Part shown: positions 24,377 to 34,431 of the stretch, in pieces | Layout: each line of letters opens with the position of its first letter | Position numbering within the stretch: the stretch's first letter is position 1 | Source of the DNA: Solidesulfovibrio magneticus RS-1 | Lineage (GTDB): Bacteria > Desulfobacterota > Desulfovibrionia > Desulfovibrionales > Desulfovibrionaceae | Direction of reading: 5' to 3' | NCBI RefSeq assembly: GCF_000010665.1 | Contig: NC_012796.1 | Location: forward strand, 3,625,501-3,689,500 | Length of the DNA stretch: 64,000 nucleotides | The notes under the pieces: generated by a model | Told to the model about the DNA's origin: nothing | Seen by the model: only the letters and a program-made list of their open reading frames with translations | The model's database searches: none | Made by a program: the position numbers and the translations under genes

Positions 24377-25128
24377 CCATACACAATCGCGTAGTCTCGC
24401 CGCCGTCCCCGATGGTCTAAGCCACCAGGGAGAGCAGCGACTTCAGGATCGAATGATGCGTCGCCGAATCAAGCGTCCTTCACAACCCAACGTACGGTTT
24501 GCCCGTATTGAGCTGTAGCAAGAGATGTTTTTGTTCTTATTGAAATGCTTTGCCGATCAAGACTGTCAATATTTCACAGAAGTCAATGTCTTAAATAGTC
24601 TTGACGACACCAATCTCAATTTCAACTTTCAAATAATCTACAAATATCACATCTCTCGCCGTATCCCTTACGGACACGCAGCCATCCTCTTTAAAGACTA
24701 ACGACTCCAACGTTTTTGCTTTAAAGCATTTAAAGAGGATTTCCCTTGGTCTTAAGCCCGGTTCTTTGAAACCGTCCCACACTTAATCGCTATACATATG
24801 ACCAGAAGACACTTCACCTATCTATGTCTTCAGAATTGGACAAATCCAATAAATTTCAGTTTGCCATGAATTTCATTCATCATATGCGCCACCTTAGTCT
24901 CTCCATCATTTCAATGGATACGGTCCAGCTTCTCGATCTCAATCCCTTTCGCAACTGAATCGCTTCATATTGCTTAGATACGACTCAAGACTACTTGTTC
25001 GATGGAGCCGACAAGCAGTTTTGACCTTGAGCCATTTTTGTTTTTGATCGCAACAGAGCCTTAGGTTGAATCCGTTGTTTGCAGTATCAGCAACACTTGA
25101 CCTGCGACTTAATGCAAGGCACCCATGA
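24377..25128 (-). ncRNA. Candidate large structured noncoding RNA (element B copy)
   Basis: This is the counterpart of 3026-3765. Conserved blocks are 25115-25128 (5' end), 24860-24897 (core with CATCATATGCGCCACCTTAG on the plus strand) and 24445-24480 (3' end). Hairpins at 24661-24677, 24805-24831 and 24985-25024 correspond to those in element A with different but pairing stems. The apical motif (bulged T, CG clamp, loop ATGGAGC at 25002-25008) matches ATGAGAA in A. Nucleotide identity is low outside blocks while folding is kept, which is what a functional RNA shows. Known tmRNA or RNase P signatures were not seen. Confidence 0.7.
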
Positions 25129-25668
25129 CAATTTTACTACGCTAAATATTTGTTTTGATTATTTGAACATGCTGAAATCTTGAAAAGCTTATCTCGACTA
25201 TTCATAGCAAGCCATTGACTCCTGTTATTTCTTGACAATCACACGGATCGTATTCACATTCAATAATATACGTATTAATTTCTGTCTAACGAAAGAGAAA
25301 GTTGCCAAATCGTTCTGAAACCAGTCCCTTATCGGAATAATATGCTAGAAAATATCGTTAACTTTTATGTGAAGCATCTAAAATAAAGAGCTATCACTTT
25401 TCATATCTTGAAATTAGGAGGCAGCCTAGAAGACGCCATCCTCGTCAAGCTTTTAATTCAAATTTTAATGAACCGGTAGCAGTTTGGTATATCAGTTTTT
25501 CTCAAGAAAAAAATTATTATTTTAAAAATAAATATTATATTTATCTATTATAAAATGATTAGAATAATTTTAAAAATATTATCTAATTCTAACACTTAAA
25601 TAATATGATTCTATTTGATAAATCAAAACATACATTCATAATACAATTCAAACGAAGCTAGACTACGA
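25129..25668. other. AT-rich spacer between PrimPol-Rep gene and the RNA
   Basis: No gene is seen. The region 25490-25660 is very AT-rich and could be an unwinding element or promoter region. A weak inverted repeat at 25417-25444 might end the rep transcript. Confidence 0.4.
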
Positions 25669-27495
25669 CTAGGATTTTTTACTATCTATATAAACATTAA
25701 TAAAATCTCGCCTCGACCTAACGGTGTTTATGCTTTTCCCGCTACTCTTGGAAATATTCCTATCGCTCAAACTTTTTCCAGACGCCATCAAGTTGTCAAT
25801 TGTCGTTCTCAAGACATCATCGGTGTTATTTCTTTTTGCAATATGCGTATAGCCAGTCCCTAACATTTTATTGTCTTTAGCTGCTTTGCTTCTCTCTTCA
25901 TCATTTAGTGCAGGATCTATCGGAGACAATCCCATGACACCATATTTTTTCATATTTCTATTATAACGAGGATTGTCTTTGTTTTTCCAGAACCATTTAG
26001 AAACATACTTGGCAAGTCTATCTACTTCGTCATTGTCGAGAGGACCTCTATCAGGCCAGTGCTCCACAATCTTCGTAGAATTATAATTGTTCAGATAGAG
26101 TAATAAGGAATTAAAAAGACTTGGTTCATCAATCTGCTTTCTGACGTTAGCATTAGACCACATCCTTGCAATATAAAATAGCTCCGGGTTTCTTCCTGAG
26201 AATATTCCGTTTCTCATATTTTCAAAATACTGTTTTTTGCTGGGCAATTCTACGAAGCTGGCTAAATCTTTCAGCATATAGGAGTTATCATGCCACGAAG
26301 TGTCCCAGGCTCCAGAAAAAGGATTCTTAATTATGACATGGGTAAAATCTTTGTCTGCTTTTAACTTCTCGGTGTATGCGTACCTAATCGCATTAAAGTA
26401 TTCTATGGGTTTTCTGCGAATCTTATTGTCGTTGCGACCGCAAGTCCAGTACACAGAATCTTTCAATTCATACAAAATATGGGAGTGCCCATTCTGAGAA
26501 TTGACGATCACTATCGTTGGTTCTGGGAGGCCAACCGTACTCCATGCGTTCGCGGAATCCTCATAGTCTAGATCGAAGCAAAGATAAGATCGCCGCGACC
26601 TTGGCAAAGCAAGGTAGACACCCTCCCTGAAGGCCATAGCTGGATGCGATAATTTGTCACACTGTTTGTCGTATCCCCACAGAATACTATTATCGAAGTG
26701 CATTTTAAATCTTCTTTGCGGCGATGAATCAGAAGACTCATCTTCATATTCTTCAAACTCTGGAAAATCTTGCACGGAATAACAGTACTTAATTTCTGTC
26801 CCTGCTAGATCTTCTTCGAGAGGCAGGGCTGTATTGTCTTGAATTGGCTCTTTTCGACATAAATCCAGAACCCATTCTGGGGCAGGACTGATCGGCAGAT
26901 TCTTTTTTATCGTATAGAATTTAAATGTCACAGGATGTATTGAGCCTGGAGCTACGACCTGGAATCCTGAGCCTAGCACATCAAAGACAACGATACTCAT
27001 GGATTGACCAGGAATAATTTCAACATCTTTTTTCTCTTGATGTTTTCGATAAACAAATCCATCTGTCGGATATTGATAATAATAGTGATTCTTGCCGCTG
27101 CCAGTCTCAATGGTCAAAGTATTCTTGAAATCTTCTGAAATGTTGTTTTCTGAAAGATATTTTTCAAAACATTCTACATGATCAATATCCAGGACAATCA
27201 CGCCACTCGCAGGACCGCAAGCGACACCAGCATTGTTTCTTATGTAATCTAATGCGTTGAATTCATCTTTTTCAACACAGGCTTTCGACCAGCCGCATTT
27301 GATAGGTGCTTTTTCTTTATTTTTCTGTTCCGGCAAAGCTCTGACCGGTATTAACGAAAATATTTTCGACAGTTCTTCAAAAACTTCAATTCTATCTAGC
27401 TCATTAAATTCAGTCAGATTGTTAATCTTTTCGACCAGCTCATTCGGAAGCTGTCGAACTGCGGGCATAAGATCTTCTTCGTCCCGGAAAGACAT
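25669..27495 (-). CDS. PrimPol-ColE2-type Rep fusion, replication initiator of element B
   Basis: The 608-aa protein joins two replication domains. Residues about 45-215 form an archaeo-eukaryotic primase-polymerase domain: catalytic pair in VLDIDH (Asp103, Asp105), histidine motif GSGKNHYYY (132-140) and VAPGSIHP (181-188). Residues about 258-608 match the ColE2-type Rep of element A (4147-5235): CFDLDY at 306-311, NGHSHILYEL at 335-344, IIKNPF, and GRNPELFYIARMW, with an HTH-like end. The fusion would give origin recognition and primer synthesis or extension in one chain. Element A lacks the PrimPol part. Confidence 0.85.
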   Translation of the reverse strand: MSFRDEEDLMPAVRQLPNELVEKINNLTEFNELDRIEVFEELSKIFSLIPVRALPEQKNKEKAPIKCGWSKACVEKDEFNALDYIRNNAGVACGPASGVIVLDIDHVECFEKYLSENNISEDFKNTLTIETGSGKNHYYYQYPTDGFVYRKHQEKKDVEIIPGQSMSIVVFDVLGSGFQVVAPGSIHPVTFKFYTIKKNLPISPAPEWVLDLCRKEPIQDNTALPLEEDLAGTEIKYCYSVQDFPEFEEYEDESSDSSPQRRFKMHFDNSILWGYDKQCDKLSHPAMAFREGVYLALPRSRRSYLCFDLDYEDSANAWSTVGLPEPTIVIVNSQNGHSHILYELKDSVYWTCGRNDNKIRRKPIEYFNAIRYAYTEKLKADKDFTHVIIKNPFSGAWDTSWHDNSYMLKDLASFVELPSKKQYFENMRNGIFSGRNPELFYIARMWSNANVRKQIDEPSLFNSLLLYLNNYNSTKIVEHWPDRGPLDNDEVDRLAKYVSKWFWKNKDNPRYNRNMKKYGVMGLSPIDPALNDEERSKAAKDNKMLGTGYTHIAKRNNTDDVLRTTIDNLMASGKSLSDRNISKSSGKSINTVRSRRDFINVYIDSKKS

Positions 27496-27725
27496 ACCAA
27501 CACCTCTATTGACTACAGCAGAGATACAAGCATTCGACCACTATAAAATGACTTGTTTTTCAAAAACAAAATATTATTTTCAAATTTTGACAGTACAAAA
27601 TACGGTTTTCTGCCGTTGATAATTTTCAAAAATTCATCACTTAGCTCTATGAATTCAACGCTAGCGTATAAATGCCAACAGCTTCAATGATCTATTGAGC
27701 CAGGTTGGCCAAACGGTTGCGTTTT

Positions 27726-28634
27726 CTATGGGTATTGCGTGTCAAATCCATTTGCGATGTGGGCTTCACGCACACGGTCTTGCATCTTAACAAAGTAATG
27801 AGTATTGACAAGCTGCCGATAAAATGTCGCGTTTTGTCCATACAAATTTTGATATGTTATACCGAGTTCATTTTTCAAGTATTCCATGATTTCGCCAAAA
27901 TATAGCGAACCATCCAAATATTTTTTGGAATCTGATTTGTTCGGTTCGAAATCTTTAAACCTCAGTGTTAATTCTGGGTCATTCGGAGTATTCTTGGCGT
28001 TCCAGTAATACATAAATCCAAAGATTTGGCCTTGAGCCCAGTTACTGCTATCGCTGTAATCAACTGGCAAATTCTTCAACCTGTTGTATGCGCTAACGCC
28101 GAGCAAGTGAACTTTCTTTTTCGCTTGCTTAATTTTTAACACAGTAGCGGCTAACTTTTGCTTGTCATTTTTGTGTTCAGAAAATCCAAGCGATATCAAA
28201 TCGTAACTTTTCAAGTATTCATCAAGCTCAGCCACTTCTTCCCCGATGTAATCATGCACAACAGGAACAACTCTTATCCCGGCTGCTTCGATTTTTTTCT
28301 GATTTTTATAGTTCTTTTCAAATCCATTTAAGTTGAAGTCTTCGTCGAAATTGAAAATAAAATCGAACTGCCCTTGGAATGTTTTACAATATTCAATGAA
28401 CCCATCAATATTGATGGGCTTACCGTTACTTCCTTCGATGTTATTTAAGCTGAAGGCCCCACTATCGAGGATAAGGCTGTTAATCATGCTCCTGTTTGTC
28501 TCAATCATGCTATAATAATCGCCACTCGTTGTCCCATACGACAGCAAAATGTTTATTTCTGCATCATTAAACATTTTTCTGTATTCAGCGAGAATGTCGA
28601 AGCTAAATGAAGAAAGGTAGATTTTGATTTGCAT
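27726..28634 (-). CDS. TGT/DpdA-like transglycosylase, element B copy
   Basis: The 302-aa relative of 5537-6424 keeps LDSGAF (residues 56-61, Asp57) and YSDSSNW (193-199, Asp195), both lined up with the same motifs in element A, and the shared VPVVHDY segment. Overall identity is moderate, so the two copies separated long ago while the candidate active-site motifs stayed fixed. The start codon lies 1 nt after the upstream partner gene. A role in placing a 7-deazaguanine base into DNA, or in tRNA modification, is inferred from the family. Confidence 0.65.
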   Translation of the reverse strand: MQIKIYLSSFSFDILAEYRKMFNDAEINILLSYGTTSGDYYSMIETNRSMINSLILDSGAFSLNNIEGSNGKPINIDGFIEYCKTFQGQFDFIFNFDEDFNLNGFEKNYKNQKKIEAAGIRVVPVVHDYIGEEVAELDEYLKSYDLISLGFSEHKNDKQKLAATVLKIKQAKKKVHLLGVSAYNRLKNLPVDYSDSSNWAQGQIFGFMYYWNAKNTPNDPELTLRFKDFEPNKSDSKKYLDGSLYFGEIMEYLKNELGITYQNLYGQNATFYRQLVNTHYFVKMQDRVREAHIANGFDTQYP

Positions 28635-28635
28635 A

Positions 28636-29544
28636 TTATATTTTCCTCAGCTCTTTTCTCAGCCAAACTAGTTCACGAATTGCCTGCGTGACAATATCCA
28701 ACCCGAGATGCTTGACCTCGTCTAGCCCTTTAGTCCTGTATCCTGACGTATTGTCCAAAAATTTACAGAGCAATCCAGGCGACGATAGTGCGTGTTCTGT
28801 TGCGTTTTTATTGGTTGAAATTTTAAAATCTCGATTGGCTATTGATTCTTTCATGTAAGCATCTTTTTCAGCTTGGCTTGCTAGGCTTCCGATGTGGGTG
28901 ATTACTTTTTTGTTTACGACACAGCCAACCGACACACATCTGTAATACAATTCATTGTCAGCGCCAGCCTTTTTAACCTCAGAAAAATCTTTTTCATAGG
29001 CACATATTTTATCGACCTTTTCTTTGAAAATTCTTCGTTCCTCCTCTGTGTCGACTGGGCTGTTGAATGAAAAATCAAACATTTCTCCTGTCTTCTTGAG
29101 ACCTTCCTTGTCTTTCCTGTGCTTGTCTATGAGCAAATTGAATACATAGAGCAGCTCATCTATCCCAAGGAAATAATATTTTTCAAGTTCTTTTCCGTAG
29201 TTATACAACTTGACGGCTTGCTCTCGTCTCCTTTTCCCGAAATTTGTAAAATTTTCAGCAGCAAATTTTGTCCAACTATCCTTTACCCGGTCAATACTTG
29301 GATTTTTGTTGTAGCGATCTTGTAAATGGAAAAGTAGCTCACCAAGCCGCGCCCAATTATATGTCCTTGTCTCGATAGCTTTCTTCCCGATGACTTCGAA
29401 GTCTAAATAAATACTGTCGATGCATCTTGCTTCATCCGGTATTGTCATGAAACTGTTTATCGACGATGCTAATGCTGTAATACTCTGAACGTTGCCAGCA
29501 ACGTCAATTCCAAACTGATTGATATAACCGAGATCAATGGCCAT
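28636..29544 (-). CDS. Unknown helical protein, partner of TGT-like protein (element B)
   Basis: This 302-aa protein has a region at about residues 85-155 (DSWTKFAAENFTNFGKRRRE ... YYFLGIDELLYVF) that aligns in pattern with the 350-aa protein at 6428-7480. The outer parts differ: it lacks the Cys-rich start. It is packed between the DUF3987 gene (9 nt) and the TGT-like gene (1 nt), so it is in one operon with both. The SW...F...RR/RT pattern suggests a DNA-associated adaptor; no function is known. Confidence 0.55.
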   Translation of the reverse strand: MAIDLGYINQFGIDVAGNVQSITALASSINSFMTIPDEARCIDSIYLDFEVIGKKAIETRTYNWARLGELLFHLQDRYNKNPSIDRVKDSWTKFAAENFTNFGKRRREQAVKLYNYGKELEKYYFLGIDELLYVFNLLIDKHRKDKEGLKKTGEMFDFSFNSPVDTEEERRIFKEKVDKICAYEKDFSEVKKAGADNELYYRCVSVGCVVNKKVITHIGSLASQAEKDAYMKESIANRDFKISTNKNATEHALSSPGLLCKFLDNTSGYRTKGLDEVKHLGLDIVTQAIRELVWLRKELRKI

Positions 29545-29553
29545 ATTTATTCC

Positions 29554-30966
29554 TTAAGCTATTTGGTAAACCGTCTTGCCCTTTAAATTGTTGGCAATGA
29601 CTATGATTTGGTTTGTCTCTTCCAGATATTTAATAATCTTATCCATCTGATCAGCATTGAAATTGCCATTGTTTTTTAATAATTTTGGGCGAATACACGA
29701 GCCTCCTTCTTTTGCTATGTATCTCAGAATTGCTTTTGATCGCTTAGCAACTTCTGACTCCAGAATAAAATTGCTTAAAAGCCACTTTGTCGACGTGTAT
29801 GCACACTTAACAACGTGGCCGCCTCCTTCAATGTCAAGGCGTTCCAGAATTGTCGACTTTTCATCTTCTGCAAGACGAAGTAACATTGCTATTTTCAATA
29901 TGTATGGCGACCATCTTCTTAAGAATGGTTCTATATAATCCTTTATTTGTTTTGTTTCGCGCCGAACTTGATTGTACATCGATTCATGAACATCGTTAAA
30001 TGCTCTCTTTGCGCCATTGGACAAAGAAAATTCTTTTTTGTCGTGGATACTTGTTAAAAATTTAATCATACCTGACTCTACGCGACTGTATTTGCTGTTG
30101 ACATTAACGCTCGGCAACGCCTTTGGAATGTCATCCTTGATCGGAGGCAGAAACAAAAGAAACCTCGGCAAGAATCCAGAAAGAACATCTTCTTCGTTCA
30201 ATAATTTTGCAATTTGACTGTGCGTTGTTGCGCCGCAAATAGATATAAATGGCTCCTCGAGAGTTATTGATCCACCTGTCTTGGTGGCTGTTTCATAAAA
30301 CCGAGGGACATCATACAAATCTGCCATAGTTGAGCGCATCGACATGCTCGAGATGCCGCCTGTAAGTTGCTGCAACCATGTTCCGAATTCGGAGCTTAAT
30401 ATTAAGCCACCGTTCTTCTTAGACAACACATCAAGAAGTGCCGCGAAAGTCGTTCTTGTTGGCAAAAATATATTTTTCTCATACAGTCCATCTTTTTCTT
30501 GACATTGTGCCCCCTTCAGATTGTCAACTACGCCTGACCCGATCTTAGATTTATTATAATTTGCTATGATTTCTTGTATCGCATAAGCTGGACCATGAGC
30601 AATACGCTGCGCCGTGGTCTTAAACCCACCGGATTTATTAACTTCAATCATCCACAGGTTTGGATAAAGTTTTTGGAAATAGCCTTCTTTTTTTGTCGGC
30701 AGGTCATTTTTAGGAATGCAGACAGACTTTTGAACAACTGACGAAATAAGGCTTAGTGTATTGACAGTGGCAGATATTTCATCGCAACCTGTTTGAGCCC
30801 GAACACACTCGATATAATCTTTAATAAGACTTGGGAATCCTCTCGTGTCAATTGTAACACCAGTATTGTCAAGTTGATCTTCTACGGTCGCAACCTTTTG
30901 CTTTAACACCTCGTCTTTGTCTTCTTCCTGGTCAGTAGTCTTCTTGGCGTTTTTGTCATTTGCCAT
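29554..30966 (-). CDS. DUF3987-type ATPase
   Basis: The 470-aa protein matches the DUF3987 (YfjI-like) type of mobile-element ATPases: PNLWMIEVNKSGGFKTTAQ with a P-loop-like SGGFKTT at 112-118, LLDVLSKKNGGLILSSEFGT as the acidic second motif, then a helical C-terminal half ending in a winged-helix-like region. Such proteins often accompany primases in prophages and satellites and are thought to act in replication. It has no counterpart in element A within the window. It is probably the first gene of the operon leading to the TGT-like protein and Rep. Confidence 0.75.
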   Translation of the reverse strand: MANDKNAKKTTDQEEDKDEVLKQKVATVEDQLDNTGVTIDTRGFPSLIKDYIECVRAQTGCDEISATVNTLSLISSVVQKSVCIPKNDLPTKKEGYFQKLYPNLWMIEVNKSGGFKTTAQRIAHGPAYAIQEIIANYNKSKIGSGVVDNLKGAQCQEKDGLYEKNIFLPTRTTFAALLDVLSKKNGGLILSSEFGTWLQQLTGGISSMSMRSTMADLYDVPRFYETATKTGGSITLEEPFISICGATTHSQIAKLLNEEDVLSGFLPRFLLFLPPIKDDIPKALPSVNVNSKYSRVESGMIKFLTSIHDKKEFSLSNGAKRAFNDVHESMYNQVRRETKQIKDYIEPFLRRWSPYILKIAMLLRLAEDEKSTILERLDIEGGGHVVKCAYTSTKWLLSNFILESEVAKRSKAILRYIAKEGGSCIRPKLLKNNGNFNADQMDKIIKYLEETNQIIVIANNLKGKTVYQIA

Positions 30967-32110
30967 ATTGTCCTCTCAATTTACTATAGCTTCTACAAAT
31001 AAATCACGAGAGCCTGTTCGTAGCGACAAAACAAGTCGTGATTTGTCCGGATGTCTGTCTTTTTAACTCGAAGATGGACTTGAGGTGATAAGATCATTAA
31101 CTTCTTAAGTTCCGAACCTACAGCCCTCACATTCCCGCCTGTCCTCCCCGGAATGACCCAGGATACTCGATGCGTAGACGTCTGCGCGTTATGTCGCGCC
31201 TCACCAACCCTCACCAACCCTCATGAGCCGGCGTATTGTCGCTACCGGGGGCGAGGCAACGCCTCCGAAGTCTCGGAGGTGACGCCGACTCCCGTGCCCC
31301 ATGCAACCTCGGCAGATAATCGCGCGCGCTGGCGAGCCTCGCTGGGACGCTTTGTCTTGCCTCCCAATCACCCGGGATACTCGATGCGTCGACATCTGCG
31401 CATGGGGTAGCGCCTCACCAGCCCTCATGTCTCACTCATTGTCGCCGGCCCCTGTCGGCCATCGCCCCAGTGGAGTTGGGCAAAATGAGACCGCCGACCT
31501 TGCCAGCGCAGGACTGTTCCCTCTTGCAAACAGACCCGAAATGACCCCCAAAACATAATGCGCCGATGTCCACGCATTGTGTCGCGCCTCACTACGCCCT
31601 CATTTTCAGGCTCATTTTCGACACCGCCCTGAGGCAGGCCTGCCTTGACACGGCCAAAATTAGGAATTCCCAAAAAAATTATTAAAATTCAGTATTTTAT
31701 CCTGAAAATTGCAATCCGAATTCCATCGAATTTTGCCAAATTACCGATTATATTGTATTTTTCTGAAACACGTCGCCGACGACGGCGACCGGCCAGAGCA
31801 TCACCTCCGGCCCACTGCTGAATGCCCCAAACGGCCCATTTCGCCGTTTCGCCAGGCTCATTGGCACCAAACGTCGCCCCCTCGCCGAAAACCGCAGGAT
31901 CGCGGCCCTGGACGCGGCTACGCACCCATGCCAGCGGCCCAGGCACGAGGCACCGGCCCGGTCCCCTCAAATCCTAATTCGAGAAGTACCTTACAGCCCT
32001 GTCAGTCGCAAGTCGGCGTGGCAGAAGAAGTGCATCTTGCCCCTCCCGCCGGGACGGGCATGGAGCCGGCGACGGCGTTGCCCTCGCATCGTGCCGGCAC
32101 CCACGAACAC
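30967..32110. repeat. Noncoding region with several degraded interspersed repeats
   Basis: Heads of the palindrome family occur near 31173 (GCGTAGACGTCTGCGC), 31387 (GCGTCGACATCTGCGC) and 31562, each followed by GCGCCTCAC-like text; the last continues to about 31750. The remainder (31760-32110) is GC-rich and resembles host sequence but shows no convincing gene. Confidence 0.55.
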
Positions 32111-32145
32111 AAAAAGGCCCGGGACGGTAAAAACCATCCCAGGCC
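32111..32145 (-). terminator. Terminator of MucR-like gene
   Basis: On the minus strand GGCCTGGGATGG pairs with CCGTCCCGGGCC around TTTTTA, followed by TTTTT. Confidence 0.85.
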
Positions 32146-32174
32146 CAGGCTATCTGTTTACTCGTGATTACGCG

Positions 32175-32807
32175 TTACAATTTCAGCGTGCTATCCCCCT
32201 TGTCGTCCTTCTTCTCGGGCGTTCCCGAAGCGTTGGCTTGAGGCTTGGCATCGGATTTCGGGGCCTTCGGGGTTTCCATGGGAGTGGACTTGTCGTCGGT
32301 AACGATTTCATCCACAGCCTGGGACGCAGCTTCCCTCGCGGCAGCTTCCCTGGCTTGCTTGTCCTTCCAGCGATTGGTCTGTTTCCAGGGCTCGTTTCCC
32401 TTGAGCTTGTTCGCACGCTGCTGACGATAAGTCTCCGTCATCAGGCGCTGGGTAGGGGAGTATCCACACAAATTGCGATACTCTTCCGGAGTAATACCAT
32501 GGCTTTCCCGAAGATGGGGTTTCGTAATGATATCAAATTGTTTACCACAGAGGCAGCACGTGGCTTTATCGCCTTGCAGAGCATTTACGGGGTTACACTT
32601 CAAGTCTGCCTGGGTGTAACCATGCCCAGACATCTTTTTGTCAGCAGGGCCGTTGCCATCATCGCTGGCCCCGGTGTTGCCTTTAGCAATATCAGCCTTC
32701 GTTTTGGAAAGGCTCTTAATGGCCTTGTCAGTCAACTTAAGCGCGTCATCAATGGAAAGACCAGGATTAGCTTCCAAGATAACTTTCAGAATAGCTACTT
32801 CGCTCAT
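32175..32807 (-). CDS. MucR/Ros-family zinc-finger regulator
   Basis: The 210-aa protein has the finger CCLCGKQFDIITKPHLRESH and the family motif GITPEEYRNLCGY, with an acidic, Ala-rich extended tail that other copies lack. GGAGAAACTGACC precedes the ATG. It sits at the place corresponding to the 8382-8918 gene in element A, after the module and before a DUF6573 copy. Inferred role: control of island genes. Confidence 0.82.
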   Translation of the reverse strand: MSEVAILKVILEANPGLSIDDALKLTDKAIKSLSKTKADIAKGNTGASDDGNGPADKKMSGHGYTQADLKCNPVNALQGDKATCCLCGKQFDIITKPHLRESHGITPEEYRNLCGYSPTQRLMTETYRQQRANKLKGNEPWKQTNRWKDKQAREAAAREAASQAVDEIVTDDKSTPMETPKAPKSDAKPQANASGTPEKKDDKGDSTLKL

Positions 32808-33420
32808 GGTCAGTTTCTCCGACTGTAAATAGTTTACTCGTCTTTGCCCAGCCAGATATTGAGTCGACTGAATTCTTTACTCGCTCTTCGCCGTCATTTC
32901 CTGTTTGGAGTGATGTGTTCAGTCTGCCCACAGGGTCGGCATTCGTTCCAGGAAGACCGCCAGCCCATCAAAGCGACCAAGCGGCTCGATGCCGTGCCGG
33001 CCTGCTTCCCCTGGCTCGTCCCTGCCTGGCTCTCTGGCAACCATTTTTGCCATGGTGAGCTTTCCGCTTAGGGGGTGCGATTCTCCCTTGCCGATTAACC
33101 CCCTGTAGGATAACCGCCTCTATCAATAGAGGAAGTTACTCCCCGTGGGCTCATATGGGTACTTTCTAGGCCATCCCGGAAGATGCGACAATTTGCAAAA
33201 AGACTTTTTGCATAAAATCGATCAGAATTTGGGGTGCCCGAAAACATCGTGGGAAAGCTGCGGGGCTTAGGGATACCGCCTTCGACGACAAGAAAGGATG
33301 AAACGGAATCTGCCAGAGAAGACGCGTGTGACTTATTATGCCATATTGGTCTTGAATCATGGACGATTAATCTTGACTCACAACAAAACAACAACCTGGC
33401 AATGATAGGACCACAACATT
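32808..33420. other. Intergenic stretch
   Basis: No gene can be supported. A short inverted repeat TTTGCAAAAAGACTTTTTGC is near 33190-33211. Confidence 0.35.
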
Positions 33421-34431
33421 ATGGGCGATGAAATAAATCAGAATATCATTTTCCCGTTCTATCTTAACGAAAGAACAGGCAATACGTCTTTTATCGATGG
33501 GATTTTGACAAAACTTTTTCTAGGCAATGCAAAAAATAAAGATTCAAACCAAATCAACGAAAGAAGTCTTGCGTGCAAAATCATAAACGAATACACTAAT
33601 GACATTGAACAAATACTATACTCAAAGGCCTTGGCACCGATGACAGAGTATATTCTTGAAGGCCTTAGTGCAATTTCTGACACAACAAGCATTCAAGGAA
33701 TTAGCTTAAAAACGACATTTACATATTTGAAAGACACGCTCTTGAATGACGAGAGGCCAAAAGATGATGTTGTCGACGCTCTAGGAGAGCTACTGCAAAC
33801 AGACACAACTTACACAGCTCACATTGGCTTGTTGAAATTTTATGGACTTGACCCTAAAACAATAAAAATTTATTTTGAAAAGATAAACAACCTCCAGGAT
33901 AACGAAAAATTAAAAGCTTGCTTTTCTTCGATAGGCATTTTCGGAATGAGGTTTATAATAATAAACTACCTCATTACACAGTTCACGTCAAAAATCGAGC
34001 GAGAAAGACATTTTGATTTTAGGATATTTGGAGAAATATTTGCCTTGTATGTAACACATGTAACAGATCTTCCTGCTTCAATTGAAAGCTTGAGCACGGA
34101 ATCATTGATGCAAATAATGTTGCGGACTGTATTCCATGACGGGATAATTTTTCGCGAATGGCAATTTTATGCAGAACGTTCCATTCGCGCGATGTCCACA
34201 CATGGGAAAAGCCATACAATGCGTGAAACATCTAAAAAAAAGAAAGAACAACCTCTTTTTCATGCGGCACAGATTATTTTTGAAAAACTAAAAAGCCCAG
34301 ACAACAACAAATCGTTAAGCGAACTTGCAGATGACGTCAGAAAATCAGCAGGATTTGAAGAGTACAATCTTGGAAAAAGACGAATTGAGGATGAAGTCAG
34401 AAAATTAAAAAAGAAACAAAAACAGCCTTAA
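33421..34431 (+). CDS. Cargo protein of unknown function
   Basis: The 336-aa protein is AT-rich, helical and has no transmembrane segment or known motif I can name. Its last 40 residues are highly basic (SKKKKEQP earlier; KRRIEDEVRKLKKKQKQP at the end). It stands alone on the plus strand between two noncoding stretches, with weak ribosome site GATAGGA at 10 nt. Composition differs from the flanking GC-rich repeats, which suggests an independently acquired cassette. A defence or regulatory role is possible but not shown. Confidence 0.6.
   Translation: MGDEINQNIIFPFYLNERTGNTSFIDGILTKLFLGNAKNKDSNQINERSLACKIINEYTNDIEQILYSKALAPMTEYILEGLSAISDTTSIQGISLKTTFTYLKDTLLNDERPKDDVVDALGELLQTDTTYTAHIGLLKFYGLDPKTIKIYFEKINNLQDNEKLKACFSSIGIFGMRFIIINYLITQFTSKIERERHFDFRIFGEIFALYVTHVTDLPASIESLSTESLMQIMLRTVFHDGIIFREWQFYAERSIRAMSTHGKSHTMRETSKKKKEQPLFHAAQIIFEKLKSPDNNKSLSELADDVRKSAGFEEYNLGKRRIEDEVRKLKKKQKQP

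Noticed and set aside
24591-24782. Open frame of 63 codons on the minus strand inside the structured RNA of element B
   Set aside because: The frame has no counterpart of the same length in element A, lies in a region of paired stems with compensatory changes, and lacks a ribosome site.
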